Program-made: the position numbers and the translations under genes
DNA from: Algoriphagus sp.
GTDB lineage: Bacteria; Bacteroidota; Bacteroidia; Cytophagales; Cyclobacteriaceae
Length of the DNA stretch: 64,000 nt
Assembly (NCBI RefSeq): GCF_030694375.1
Contig: NZ_JAUXYL010000023.1
Location: forward strand, 186,001-250,000
Direction of reading: 5' to 3'
The notes under the pieces: generated by a model
Databases searched by the model: none
What the model was told of the DNA's origin: nothing
What the model saw: only the letters and a program-made list of their open reading frames with translations
Shown here: in pieces, positions 54,150 to 61,732 of the stretch
Numbering within the stretch: position 1 is the first letter of the stretch
Layout of the letters: each line of letters begins with the position of its first letter

Positions 54150-55574
54150 ATGAAAATCGAACAAATCTATACCGGATGTCTTGCTCAAGGAGCTTACTAC
54201 ATTGAATCAGACGGTGAAGCGGCCATAATTGATCCGCTGAGAGAAGTCCAGCCCTACATTGAAAAGGCAGCCAGAAGAAATGCGAAAATCAAATATGTTT
54301 TTGAGACGCATTTTCATGCGGACTTTGTTTCGGGACATCAAGATCTGGCAGCAAAAACCGGCGCAAAGATTGTTTTTGGCCCAACGGGCATGAAGATGGG
54401 ATTTGATGCTGTAATTGCTGAAGACAATCAGGAATTCAAACTTGGAAAAGCAAAAATCCGGGTGATTCACACACCAGGTCATACGATGGAATCGTCTTGC
54501 TATTTGCTGTACAACGAGGAAGGCAAGGCAGAGGCGATTTTCACAGGTGATACCTTATTCATAGGGGATGTAGGGCGTCCGGATTTAGCACAAAAAGTAA
54601 TTGCTGAATTAACACAGGAAAAGCTTGCGGCTCATTTATATGATTCGTTAAGAAACAAAATCATGCCTTTGGCTGACGATCTCATCGTCTATCCCGCTCA
54701 CGGCGCAGGTTCTGCCTGTGGTAAAAATATGAGCAAAGAGACATCTGATACCTTGGGTAATCAAAAGAAGACGAATTACGCACTTCAGCCAATGACCAAA
54801 GAGGCTTTTATCAAAGAAGTGTTAAGTGGTCTTACTCCGCCGCCTGCTTACTTTCCCCAAAATGTCATGATGAATATCCAAGGATATGACAGCATTGACG
54901 AGGTGTTGGAAAGAGGTATACATCCTTTGACACCAGAAGAATTTGAGGTAGCTGCAAACGAGACCGGAGCAATGATTCTGGATACCCGTGATCCTCAGAC
55001 TTTCGCCAAAGGCTTTATTCCAAACTCAATAAATATCGGAATTGACGGAAGTTTTGCAGTGTGGGTAGGAGCGATGATCCCGGATTTGAAGCAGGAAATA
55101 TTGGTAGTGGCAGAAGAAGGTCGAGAGGAAGAAGTTGTTACCAGGCTTGCAAGAGTAGGCTATGATTATTGCCTTGGATATTTGAAAGGCGGTTTTGCAT
55201 CTTGGAAAAATTCTCCTGTGCATGAAGTGGACTCCATTACATCCATTACAGTGGATGAATTGGCTAAAATCAAAAAAGTTGATCCTGAGATCCATATTCT
55301 TGATGTTAGAAAGAATTCTGAGTTTTTGTCAGAGCATGTCTTGGACGCTGAAAACGCACCCTTGGACTATATCAATGACAGCATGCTGAAAGTGGACAAA
55401 AATAAAACCTACTACGTGCATTGCGCGGGAGGATACCGATCCATGATTTTCAATTCTGCTTTGAGAGCCAGAGGATATGACAATCTTATAGACGTAGCCG
55501 GAGGATTTCAGGCCATTAAAGAATCAGGGAAATTTCAGGTGTCAGACTATGTCTGTCCAACTACCCTACTTTAA
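54150..55574 (+). CDS. CstB-like persulfide dioxygenase fused to two rhodanese domains
   Basis: 474 residues, three domains. An ETHE1-type metallo-beta-lactamase fold domain (1-235) has THFHADFVSGH (53-63), HTPGH (H111) and TGD (D134) as iron ligands. A rhodanese-like domain (about 260-355) has AEEGREEE where the Cys loop should be, so it is a pseudo-rhodanese. The C-terminal rhodanese (about 365-470) has an intact VHCAGGYRS loop with Cys425. This is the layout of Staphylococcus CstB, which oxidises low-molecular-weight persulfides with O2 and forms thiosulfate. Thioredoxin lies upstream; the leader carries a Crp-type site and a hairpin element. Terminator 30 bases after the stop. Confidence 0.9.
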   Translation: MKIEQIYTGCLAQGAYYIESDGEAAIIDPLREVQPYIEKAARRNAKIKYVFETHFHADFVSGHQDLAAKTGAKIVFGPTGMKMGFDAVIAEDNQEFKLGKAKIRVIHTPGHTMESSCYLLYNEEGKAEAIFTGDTLFIGDVGRPDLAQKVIAELTQEKLAAHLYDSLRNKIMPLADDLIVYPAHGAGSACGKNMSKETSDTLGNQKKTNYALQPMTKEAFIKEVLSGLTPPPAYFPQNVMMNIQGYDSIDEVLERGIHPLTPEEFEVAANETGAMILDTRDPQTFAKGFIPNSINIGIDGSFAVWVGAMIPDLKQEILVVAEEGREEEVVTRLARVGYDYCLGYLKGGFASWKNSPVHEVDSITSITVDELAKIKKVDPEIHILDVRKNSEFLSEHVLDAENAPLDYINDSMLKVDKNKTYYVHCAGGYRSMIFNSALRARGYDNLIDVAGGFQAIKESGKFQVSDYVCPTTLL

Positions 55575-55603
55575 GCTTTAGCAATACACATAATTTATTT
55601 TGA

Positions 55604-55632
55604 ATGGCAGGCCTTCGGGCTTGCCATTTTTA
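55604..55632 (+). terminator. Rho-independent terminator of the CstB-like gene
   Basis: ATGGCAGGCC-TTCG-GGCTTGCCAT (10 bp, one G-U) followed by TTTTTA. Confidence 0.85.
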
Positions 55633-55648
55633 ATTTAAAACTATCCGA

Positions 55649-55664
55649 TGTGATCAAAGTCACA
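55649..55664. promoter_or_regulatory. Perfect Crp-type dyad upstream of the first porin
   Basis: TGTGATCAAAGTCACA is an exact TGTGA-N6-TCACA site. It lies 17 bases before the ATG, with no -7 box behind it, so it cannot act as the class II sites do; it may repress or serve a promoter not recognised here. Confidence 0.55.
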
Positions 55665-55681
55665 CGAATTAGCACCCAAAC

Positions 55682-57097
55682 ATGGAGAAATTTGCACTTG
55701 CTTTGAAGGGGATTGGGTTGGTCTTAATTGTATTACTTAATCTGTCAGTTCCTTCTTTCGCCCAGCATCATGAAGAAACTATAGTTGACAACACTTCAAA
55801 TGAAAAGTTATTTGGAGATAAATTGAAAACCGGGAATTTCGAATTTCATCTGCGTTCCTTTTACATGCATACAGAAAACCAAAAGGGGCTTTTGGATTAT
55901 TCTACATGGGGGTCGGGAGCAGGGCTGGGGTATTTCAGCCCACGGTGGAAAGGGCTTGGTGTAGGGTTTAGTGGATTCTTTGTTTTCAGACATTTTGAAA
56001 ACAATTTAACCATTCGTGATCCGGCCACAGGACTTCCTAATAGATATGAGCTTACCCTATTTGATGTACACCATCCTGATAATTACCATGATATGGATCG
56101 ATTAGAGGAGTTTTTTGTTTCCTACGAAAAAGAAAAATTCTCTACTTGGGTTGGCAGGCATCATTTTGAAAGTCCATTGTTAAATGCATCTGATAACCGG
56201 ATGCGCCCCAACCTCTTCAGTGGATTATCGATGGAGTATCAGCCTGGAAAGTTGAAACTTACGGGAGCATGGTTTACGCATTTGATTTCCAGAGGATCTT
56301 TGGAATGGCTTTCGGTGGAAGAGTCAATTGGGTTTTATCCTACAGGAAGAAACCCAACTGGATCAGATAAAAATTATCATCATCACCTCGAATCAAAAGG
56401 AATCGGGGTGCTAGGCATAGAGTTTCAAACAAAAGACCTTCAATTGAAATCTTGGACTTACCTGTCAGAAGGAATTTTCACGACAACTTTTGGAGAAGCT
56501 TCAGGGAATTTAGCTTTAGCAAATGGTTCCCGCTTCATTTTTGGAGCACAGGGATTTTACCAGACTGCACTGGGCGACGGTGGTAATCCCGAACCAAGCT
56601 ATGCCTACACTTTGCCGGGTGAATCTACTTATGGCGCAGGGTTTCGTACTGGAATTCATTTAGGAGAATCAGAGTTAACTTTGAATTACTTAGGGATATC
56701 AGATAATGGACGATTTCTATTCCCAAGAGAATGGGGCAGGGAAAAATTCTTCGTGAGTATGCAGCGGGAACGTTTTGAAGGAATGGGAGGGGTAAATGCC
56801 TTGGGGATGCTTTATGATCAGACATTTATCCAAGATAAACTTAAGGTGAGTCTAGGGGCCAGTCACGTACAAACGCCTGATTTAGAAAATATCGGTTTGA
56901 ATAAATATGGGCTGCCAAACTATTATCACTTTACTGGACTGGTTGACTATCGATTTACCGGTTTCTTCAAAGGACTGGATTTGCAATTGCTAGTTGCTCA
57001 CAAAAAAGAGGACAGGGATAGAAAAATCCCACTTGAATATGTTCTCAATCGAGTAAACATGACCAACTACAATCTGATATTGGATTATAGATTTTAA
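55682..57097 (+). CDS. OprD-like outer-membrane porin
   Basis: 471 residues with a signal peptide (1-27, SFAQ), alternating strand pattern throughout and a C-terminal Phe (LILDYRF), all typical of an outer-membrane barrel. It is paralogous to the 450-residue protein at 61732: both share SLEWLSVEE/SSEWLSVGE, GDGGNPEP/GEGGNPNP and LFPREWGREK/LSPREWGKDA. His-rich patches (HHPDNYHD, NYHHHLES) are present. Its placement in the sulfur cluster suggests uptake of a sulfur anion such as thiosulfate. Confidence 0.75.
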   Translation: MEKFALALKGIGLVLIVLLNLSVPSFAQHHEETIVDNTSNEKLFGDKLKTGNFEFHLRSFYMHTENQKGLLDYSTWGSGAGLGYFSPRWKGLGVGFSGFFVFRHFENNLTIRDPATGLPNRYELTLFDVHHPDNYHDMDRLEEFFVSYEKEKFSTWVGRHHFESPLLNASDNRMRPNLFSGLSMEYQPGKLKLTGAWFTHLISRGSLEWLSVEESIGFYPTGRNPTGSDKNYHHHLESKGIGVLGIEFQTKDLQLKSWTYLSEGIFTTTFGEASGNLALANGSRFIFGAQGFYQTALGDGGNPEPSYAYTLPGESTYGAGFRTGIHLGESELTLNYLGISDNGRFLFPREWGREKFFVSMQRERFEGMGGVNALGMLYDQTFIQDKLKVSLGASHVQTPDLENIGLNKYGLPNYYHFTGLVDYRFTGFFKGLDLQLLVAHKKEDRDRKIPLEYVLNRVNMTNYNLILDYRF

Positions 57098-57126
57098 CAA
57101 AAGGAATAAAACAACTAAACTAAAAT

Positions 57127-57708
57127 ATGAATCAATTTATTGAATGGATTTCTCAGCCTTGGCCTTGGTACGTGGCTGGGCCGATGATAGGATTGACCGT
57201 GCCTGCCTTACTGATTTTGGGTAATAAATCCTTCGGGATTTCCTCCTCCTTGCGTCATATCTGTGCTGCATGTATACCGGCAGGTATTCCCTTCTTTTCT
57301 TACAATTGGAAGAAAGAAATGTGGAATCTACTCTTTGTTCTGGGAGTTGGAATTGGTGGTTTTATAGCCATGAATTTTATGGCAAACCCCAATACAATTG
57401 TTATTTCTGAAGCTACTCAGGCTGATTTGAGCGCCTTGGGAATTACCAGCTTTTCCGATTTAATGCCTACGGATATTTTCTCTTGGAGCAATGTGTTTAC
57501 CGCCAAAGGACTCCTTTTCTTCGTGTTCGGGGGCTTTTTGGTAGGCTTCGGTACTAGATACGCTGGTGGATGTACTTCAGGCCACGCAATTATGGGTATC
57601 AGCTCATTACAGTGGCCATCATTGGTAGCTACTATTATCTTTATGGTTGGTGGTTTTCTGATGACTCATGTCCTATTGGAGCCATTAATGAAATTGGTAG
57701 GTTTCTAA
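57127..57708 (+). CDS. YeeE/YedE-family sulfur transport protein, N-terminal half type
   Basis: 193 residues with about 5 membrane segments. The signature [18 protein letters not shown] carries the conserved Cys (GGCTSGH) that in the TsuA thiosulfate channel passes the substrate along by hydrogen bonds. In TsuA both halves are on one chain; here the partner half is the 163-residue protein downstream. It lies 29 bases after the porin stop, so probably one operon. Confidence 0.85.
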   Translation: MNQFIEWISQPWPWYVAGPMIGLTVPALLILGNKSFGISSSLRHICAACIPAGIPFFSYNWKKEMWNLLFVLGVGIGGFIAMNFMANPNTIVISEATQADLSALGITSFSDLMPTDIFSWSNVFTAKGLLFFVFGGFLVGFGTRYAGGCTSGHAIMGISSLQWPSLVATIIFMVGGFLMTHVLLEPLMKLVGF

Positions 57709-57721
57709 AAAAAAACAGAAT

Positions 57722-57918
57722 ATGAAATCAAGCATGACCCAAAGCGACACATAGAGGGATGCCCCGAGCTATCGGGGAATGCATGCGAAGATTCCATATG
57801 GCCTTTGAAAAACAAATTATAAACAGATGAAATCGAGCATGACTAAAAAGTCACACACTGGGATGATTATCGACCATGCGAGATTCCATGTGGCAATTAA
57901 AAAACAAAATATAAACAC
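57722..57918 (+). repeat. Tandem duplicated leader between the two YeeE/YedE genes
   Basis: Two copies start at 57722 and 57827 with ATGAAATC(A/G)AGCATGAC and run in parallel through GGGATG, CATGCGA, ATTCCAT(A/G)TGGC and AAAACAAA-TATAAACA. The second keeps the stem TGACT/AGTCA; the first has lost the stem and has a palindromic repeat (57762-57777) in place of ATTATCGAC. The second copy aligns with the leader of the CstB-like gene. Confidence 0.65.
57762..57777. repeat. Small palindromic repeat, copy 3
   Basis: CCCCGAGCTATCGGGG, close to the palindromes at 3092 and 9302. It interrupts the first copy of the duplicated leader, which looks like an insertion. Confidence 0.5.
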
Positions 57919-57922
57919 ATGA
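57827..57922 (+). CDS. Possible 31-residue leader peptide
   Basis: A short frame begins at the second leader copy (MKSSMTKKSHTG...) and its stop overlaps the next ATG as ATGA. The overlap would allow translational coupling to the second YeeE/YedE gene. The matching frame in the first copy stops after 10 codons and that in the CstB leader after 8, so selection for a peptide is not shown. Confidence 0.25.
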   Translation: MKSSMTKKSHTGMIIDHARFHVAIKKQNINT

Positions 57923-58410
57923 AAGTAGCAGATAAAAAAATAGAAATTTTGGATCCGAACTGTGTGGCTCCAAATCTCAGTGAAAATAACGACAAAGGCC
58001 TTGAACTCTTGAAATACCTGATTTTGGGAACGCTTTTCGGAATCGTATTTGTAAAAGCTGAGATCATTTCTTGGTTTCGAATCCAGGAGATGTTTCGGCT
58101 CCAATCCTTCCATATGTATGGTGTGATCGGTTCAGCGATAGTGACGGGCATTATATCTATCCAGTTGATCAAGCGATTGAATCTCAAAACTATTCATGGA
58201 GAAAGCATCGTGATCCCGGATAAAGTTTTCAAAAAGGGTCAAGTGATTGGCGGCTTTATTTTCGGCTTGGGTTGGGCCCTTACCGGTGCTTGTCCTGGAC
58301 CACTATTCGCTCAGATTGGAAGTGGTTATTCCGTTATTTTGGTTACGTTGATTTCTGCTTTGGCAGGAACTTGGGTATATGGTAAATTTTCGGATAAGCT
58401 TCCGAATTGA
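57919..58410 (+). CDS. YeeE/YedE-family sulfur transport protein, C-terminal half type
   Basis: 163 residues, about 4 membrane segments. The conserved GWALTGACPGPLFAQIGSG holds the channel Cys. It completes the split thiosulfate transporter begun at 57127. Its 5' region carries the leader element shared with the CstB-like gene, hinting at separate post-transcriptional control within the operon. A strong terminator follows 24 bases after the stop. Confidence 0.85.
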   Translation: MKVADKKIEILDPNCVAPNLSENNDKGLELLKYLILGTLFGIVFVKAEIISWFRIQEMFRLQSFHMYGVIGSAIVTGIISIQLIKRLNLKTIHGESIVIPDKVFKKGQVIGGFIFGLGWALTGACPGPLFAQIGSGYSVILVTLISALAGTWVYGKFSDKLPN

Positions 58411-58433
58411 ATAAAAGCATAAATAAACAATAG

Positions 58434-58462
58434 AGCCACCTTTAGAAAAAGGTGGCTTTTTT
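58434..58462 (+). terminator. Rho-independent terminator after the YeeE/YedE pair
   Basis: AGCCACCTTT-AGAA-AAAGGTGGCT, 10-bp perfect stem, followed by TTTTT. Confidence 0.9.
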
Positions 58463-58541
58463 AGTTGAATACCTTTTTGATAATGATCCTAATGAAAATT
58501 ATGATAGTAATCAAAATGGTCCCTACAATGACAAACTCCAT
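58461..58541 (-). CDS. Possible 26-residue single-pass membrane peptide
   Basis: ATG 58541 to TAA 58461 on the minus strand encodes MEFVIVGTILITIII, FIRIIIKKVFN: one hydrophobic segment with a basic end, like known small membrane proteins. It sits in a 251-base gap. No promoter box was found, and the hydrophobic codons are AT-rich, so chance is possible. Confidence 0.3.
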   Translation of the reverse strand: MEFVIVGTILITIIIFIRIIIKKVFN

Positions 58542-58661
58542 GCGCTTTGCTTTTTGTCAGAACTTATCCAAACCACGAATAGTTTTTCCTTTTCATTAAA
58601 CTTTTCCCTAATCCAGACCAATATTTCTAAATTTGCCAGCCTATAAAACCTAAACACCCCC

Positions 58662-59831
58662 ATGAATTACCTCTCCAAACGTAGAACCGCCTTAGGGGCT
58701 ATGTTCTTTTTCGTAGGACTTTGTTTCGCGAGTTGGGCCGCGAGAATCCCTGATATCCAAGCCAAATTTGAACTTTCTGAAGGACAGCTGGGCACTATGC
58801 TCCTTTTTTTACCTTTGGGGTCATTACTGGGGTTGCCTCTTGCAGGATGGGCTGTCCATCAGTATGGCAGTCGTAGAGTAATCATGATTGGAAGTTTTGC
58901 CTATGCTATGACATTGCCATTGATTGGTTTGAGTCCCTCTGTTTTTTTATTGATACCGGTTCTGATTCTTTATGGTTTACTCGGCAATGTGATGAATATT
59001 TCGCTCAATACACAAGCCTTGGATTTGGAGGATCAAATGGGCAAAAGTATTCTGGCATCTTTTCATGGACTTTGGAGCACAGCAGGTTTTGTGGGTGCGG
59101 GATTAGGTGCAGGAATGATTTTTATCAACATTCTTCCCGAACTTCACTTTTTGATCATCATGGGTATTTCATTTTTTATCATCATTGCTGCGCAGCGCTT
59201 TATTTTAAAAGAGCAAAAAGTATCTGAGGGCAGTGGTTTGGTGATAAAGAAACCGGATTCTTTGCTGTTAAGAATCGGCTTAATCGCTTTCCTAGGAATG
59301 ATGTGTGAAGGATGCATGTTTGACTGGAGTGGAGTTTATTTTAAAAAAGTCATTCTGGTGGATCCATCAATGATCGCTTTGGGCTATGTGGCATTTATGG
59401 GGGCGATGGCATCCGGGAGATTTGTTACGGATAAAATCGCCGCTCGATTTACGAAAGTGGCAGTCATCCAAGTAAGTGGAGTGTTGATTTTTGTAGGATT
59501 GGCTTTGTCAGTTGCTTTTCCTACCGTTTGGAGCGCAACCTTGGGCTTCTTGTTGGTTGGATTTGGAATTGCCTCCATTATTCCGCTTTCCTACAGCATC
59601 GCTGGTCGATCCAAATTATATAGCCCAAGTGTTGCCTTGGCCTTGGTGTCTACCATTTCCTTTTTTGGGTTTCTTTTGGGCCCCCCTTTGATTGGGTTTA
59701 TTGCTGAGTTATTTGACTTGAAAACATCCTTTGCATTAATTGCGGTCAGTGGAATTGGGATTACTTTGCTGTCCAGCATTAGAAAGCAGGTTTTTTTGAT
59801 CCCTCAAAAGGTTAAATCTATGGCAGCCTAA
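58662..59831 (+). CDS. MFS transporter (YbjJ-like)
   Basis: 389 residues, 12 membrane segments. The N-terminal GLCFASWAARIPDIQAKFELS, the LGSLLGLPLAG loop and the HQYGSRRV loop between TM2 and TM3 are typical of the YbjJ-type major facilitator group. Substrate unknown. The stop overlaps the start of the thioesterase gene by one base (TAATG). It lies inside the sulfur region but shows no Crp-type site, so its presence may be accidental. Confidence 0.85.
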   Translation: MNYLSKRRTALGAMFFFVGLCFASWAARIPDIQAKFELSEGQLGTMLLFLPLGSLLGLPLAGWAVHQYGSRRVIMIGSFAYAMTLPLIGLSPSVFLLIPVLILYGLLGNVMNISLNTQALDLEDQMGKSILASFHGLWSTAGFVGAGLGAGMIFINILPELHFLIIMGISFFIIIAAQRFILKEQKVSEGSGLVIKKPDSLLLRIGLIAFLGMMCEGCMFDWSGVYFKKVILVDPSMIALGYVAFMGAMASGRFVTDKIAARFTKVAVIQVSGVLIFVGLALSVAFPTVWSATLGFLLVGFGIASIIPLSYSIAGRSKLYSPSVALALVSTISFFGFLLGPPLIGFIAELFDLKTSFALIAVSGIGITLLSSIRKQVFLIPQKVKSMAA

Positions 59832-60544
59832 TGGTAATTCCTGAAAATCTCCAGTTTCAATATGATTTCGAGGTTGGATCATTTCAGGTCCACCCTGATG
59901 GAAAAATCAGCTTAACATCATTGGCTGACCTTCTTCAGGAGATTGCCTGGAGACATGCTGATTCGGCTGATTTTGGAAGAAATTTGATGGACACCCATCA
60001 AATGTGGGTGCTTTCCCGCCTTGAAGTCAAAGTGAATAAGTTTCCAACATGGGGCGAGTCAATCCGGCTTTTCACAGGAGGAAGAGGTGCGGACAAGTTA
60101 TTTGCCTTCAGGGAGTTTCTGGTTTGGGATCGGAATGATCAACTCTTAGCAAGAGGTATGTCTTCGTGGCTTCTTCTAAATTCGGAAACCAAACGCATTC
60201 AACGTCCTGAGCAAGTTTTACCTCCGGCACTTTTTGATCCGAAAATGAAACCCGCTTGGCAGCCCGGCAAAATAGTCACCGGAGGTGAGTTAATCGCTGA
60301 AGAGGAAATTAAAGTCAGGCTTTCCGATTTGGATCTTTATAATCACGTTAACAATACGAGCTACGTCCGATGGGTAGAAAATCTACTTTTCGATCAGGGG
60401 ATTCGTCCGGAGAATATCGCCATAAATTATGTGGCCGAATGTATTCAGGGTGATAAAGTCGTCCTGAAACTTTTTGAAAAAGAGTCCAAATTTACAATTG
60501 AAGGCAAGGTGAATGAAAAAATCGTTTTTTTGGCTGAAGTCTAG
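59831..60544 (+). CDS. Acyl-ACP thioesterase (FatA/FatB family)
   Basis: 237 residues forming two hot-dog domains. The first half has the NLMDTHQMWVLSRLEVKV segment, the second LSDLDLYNHVNNTSYVRW, which holds the conserved Asn-x-His active-site pattern (DLYNHVNN). It would release fatty acids from acyl carrier protein. Coupled to the MFS gene by a one-base overlap. A fatty-acid desaturase lies 2.8 kb downstream, with no sign of cotranscription. Confidence 0.85.
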   Translation: MVIPENLQFQYDFEVGSFQVHPDGKISLTSLADLLQEIAWRHADSADFGRNLMDTHQMWVLSRLEVKVNKFPTWGESIRLFTGGRGADKLFAFREFLVWDRNDQLLARGMSSWLLLNSETKRIQRPEQVLPPALFDPKMKPAWQPGKIVTGGELIAEEEIKVRLSDLDLYNHVNNTSYVRWVENLLFDQGIRPENIAINYVAECIQGDKVVLKLFEKESKFTIEGKVNEKIVFLAEV

Positions 60545-60607
60545 CAAATCAATTTTTAAGAGATCTTTTAGGGAAAATCTCTGAAAATATTTGGATAACT
60601 TTTCTCA

Positions 60608-60653
60608 TGTGACCACTGTCACAATTTTTAATTTTGGAAAAGTCTGATTTTTG
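60608..60653 (+). promoter_or_regulatory. Crp-type site and -7-like box upstream of tsdA
   Basis: TGTGACCACTGTCACA (60608-60623) is a perfect TGTGA-N6-TCACA dyad. The box GATTTTTG (60646-60653) is one base off TAnnTTTG and 30.5 bases from the centre, close to the spacing at the other two promoters. ATG follows 27 bases later. Confidence 0.6.
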
Positions 60654-60679
60654 TACATTACCATGATAGTACTAATCTT

Positions 60680-61732
60680 ATGCTCCAGCCTTTTGTTAAA
60701 TTGATCACTTTAGTCGTGGCTTTACTCGGTTTAGCTACAGCACTTGTGGGAGTGATCGGTTTTGTTGTTTTTATATCCTACTCCGGTATCCAACTCCCGA
60801 GTTTAACCGACGAAGAAAAATCAATTCCTCAGACTATTGCCGAAATCCCTGTAGTCAAAGCCCTTGCAGATCCTGCTGGAATGTGGAAATCCCCCGATTG
60901 GAATTCCGTAGATGCGGAACCCAATGCTATGGAAATTAAATACGGGAAAGAGCTGATTGCCAATACTTCTGAGTTTCTGGGTCCAAATGGTAAAGTTAAA
61001 GCCATATCAAATGGGATGAATTGCCAAAACTGCCATTTGCAAGCTGGAACAGCTCCTTTAGGAAACAACTACGGTGCTGTGGCGGCGACATATCCGAAAA
61101 TGAGGGCTCGCTCGGGAACTGAAGAGGATATTCAAAAACGAATAAACGATTGCTTTGAAAGAAGCTTAAATGGGCAGTCCCTCGAGCGGGATTCGAAAGA
61201 AATGGTTGCTATGGTTGCCTACATCAACTGGGTAGGGAAAGATGTGCCAAAGGGGGAGATCCCCAAAGGATCCGGACTTTACGAAGTGCCGGTTTTGGAT
61301 CGTGCCGCAGATCCATCAAAAGGGAAATTGGTTTACGAGAATCAATGTCAAAGCTGCCATGCAGCAGATGGACAAGGGATGGTCAGACCAGATGGCAAAG
61401 GGTACACCTATCCACCATTATGGGGTAAAAATAGTTACAATCATGGAGCTGGACTTTATCGACTGTCCAGGTTTGCAGGTTATGTGATCGCTAATATGCC
61501 CTTAGGCGCTTCTTTTCAAAACCCAATTCTCTCCGATGAGGAAGCTTGGGATGTCGCAGCCTACGTGAATAGCATGGATCGACCAAAAAAGGATCTTTCG
61601 CAAGATTGGCCTGACATTTCAAAGAAACCTGTAGATCATCCATTTGGCCCATTCTCTGATCAATTTACCGAAGCGCAACACAAATTTGGGCCATTCAAAC
61701 CCATTCAGGAAGCGAAAGCAAAATCAAACTAA
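60680..61732 (+). CDS. tsdA: TsdA-like dihaem cytochrome c, thiosulfate dehydrogenase
   Basis: 350 residues. An N-terminal membrane anchor (about 7-33) is followed by two class I cytochrome c domains, with haem sites CQNCH (115-119) and CQSCH (223-227). TsdA features are visible: GNNYGAVAATYPKMRARSGT, then NDCFERSLNG, whose Cys158 is a candidate axial ligand of haem 1 (TsdA uses a Cys ligand), and NHGAGLYRLSRFAGYVIANMP. TsdA oxidises two thiosulfates to tetrathionate in the periplasm, or runs in reverse. Followed by a porin gene with a one-base overlap. Confidence 0.8.
   Translation: MLQPFVKLITLVVALLGLATALVGVIGFVVFISYSGIQLPSLTDEEKSIPQTIAEIPVVKALADPAGMWKSPDWNSVDAEPNAMEIKYGKELIANTSEFLGPNGKVKAISNGMNCQNCHLQAGTAPLGNNYGAVAATYPKMRARSGTEEDIQKRINDCFERSLNGQSLERDSKEMVAMVAYINWVGKDVPKGEIPKGSGLYEVPVLDRAADPSKGKLVYENQCQSCHAADGQGMVRPDGKGYTYPPLWGKNSYNHGAGLYRLSRFAGYVIANMPLGASFQNPILSDEEAWDVAAYVNSMDRPKKDLSQDWPDISKKPVDHPFGPFSDQFTEAQHKFGPFKPIQEAKAKSN

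Noticed and set aside
58452..58646. Plus-strand frame of 64 codons
   Set aside because: It starts inside the terminator stem of the YeeE/YedE operon and has low-complexity composition.
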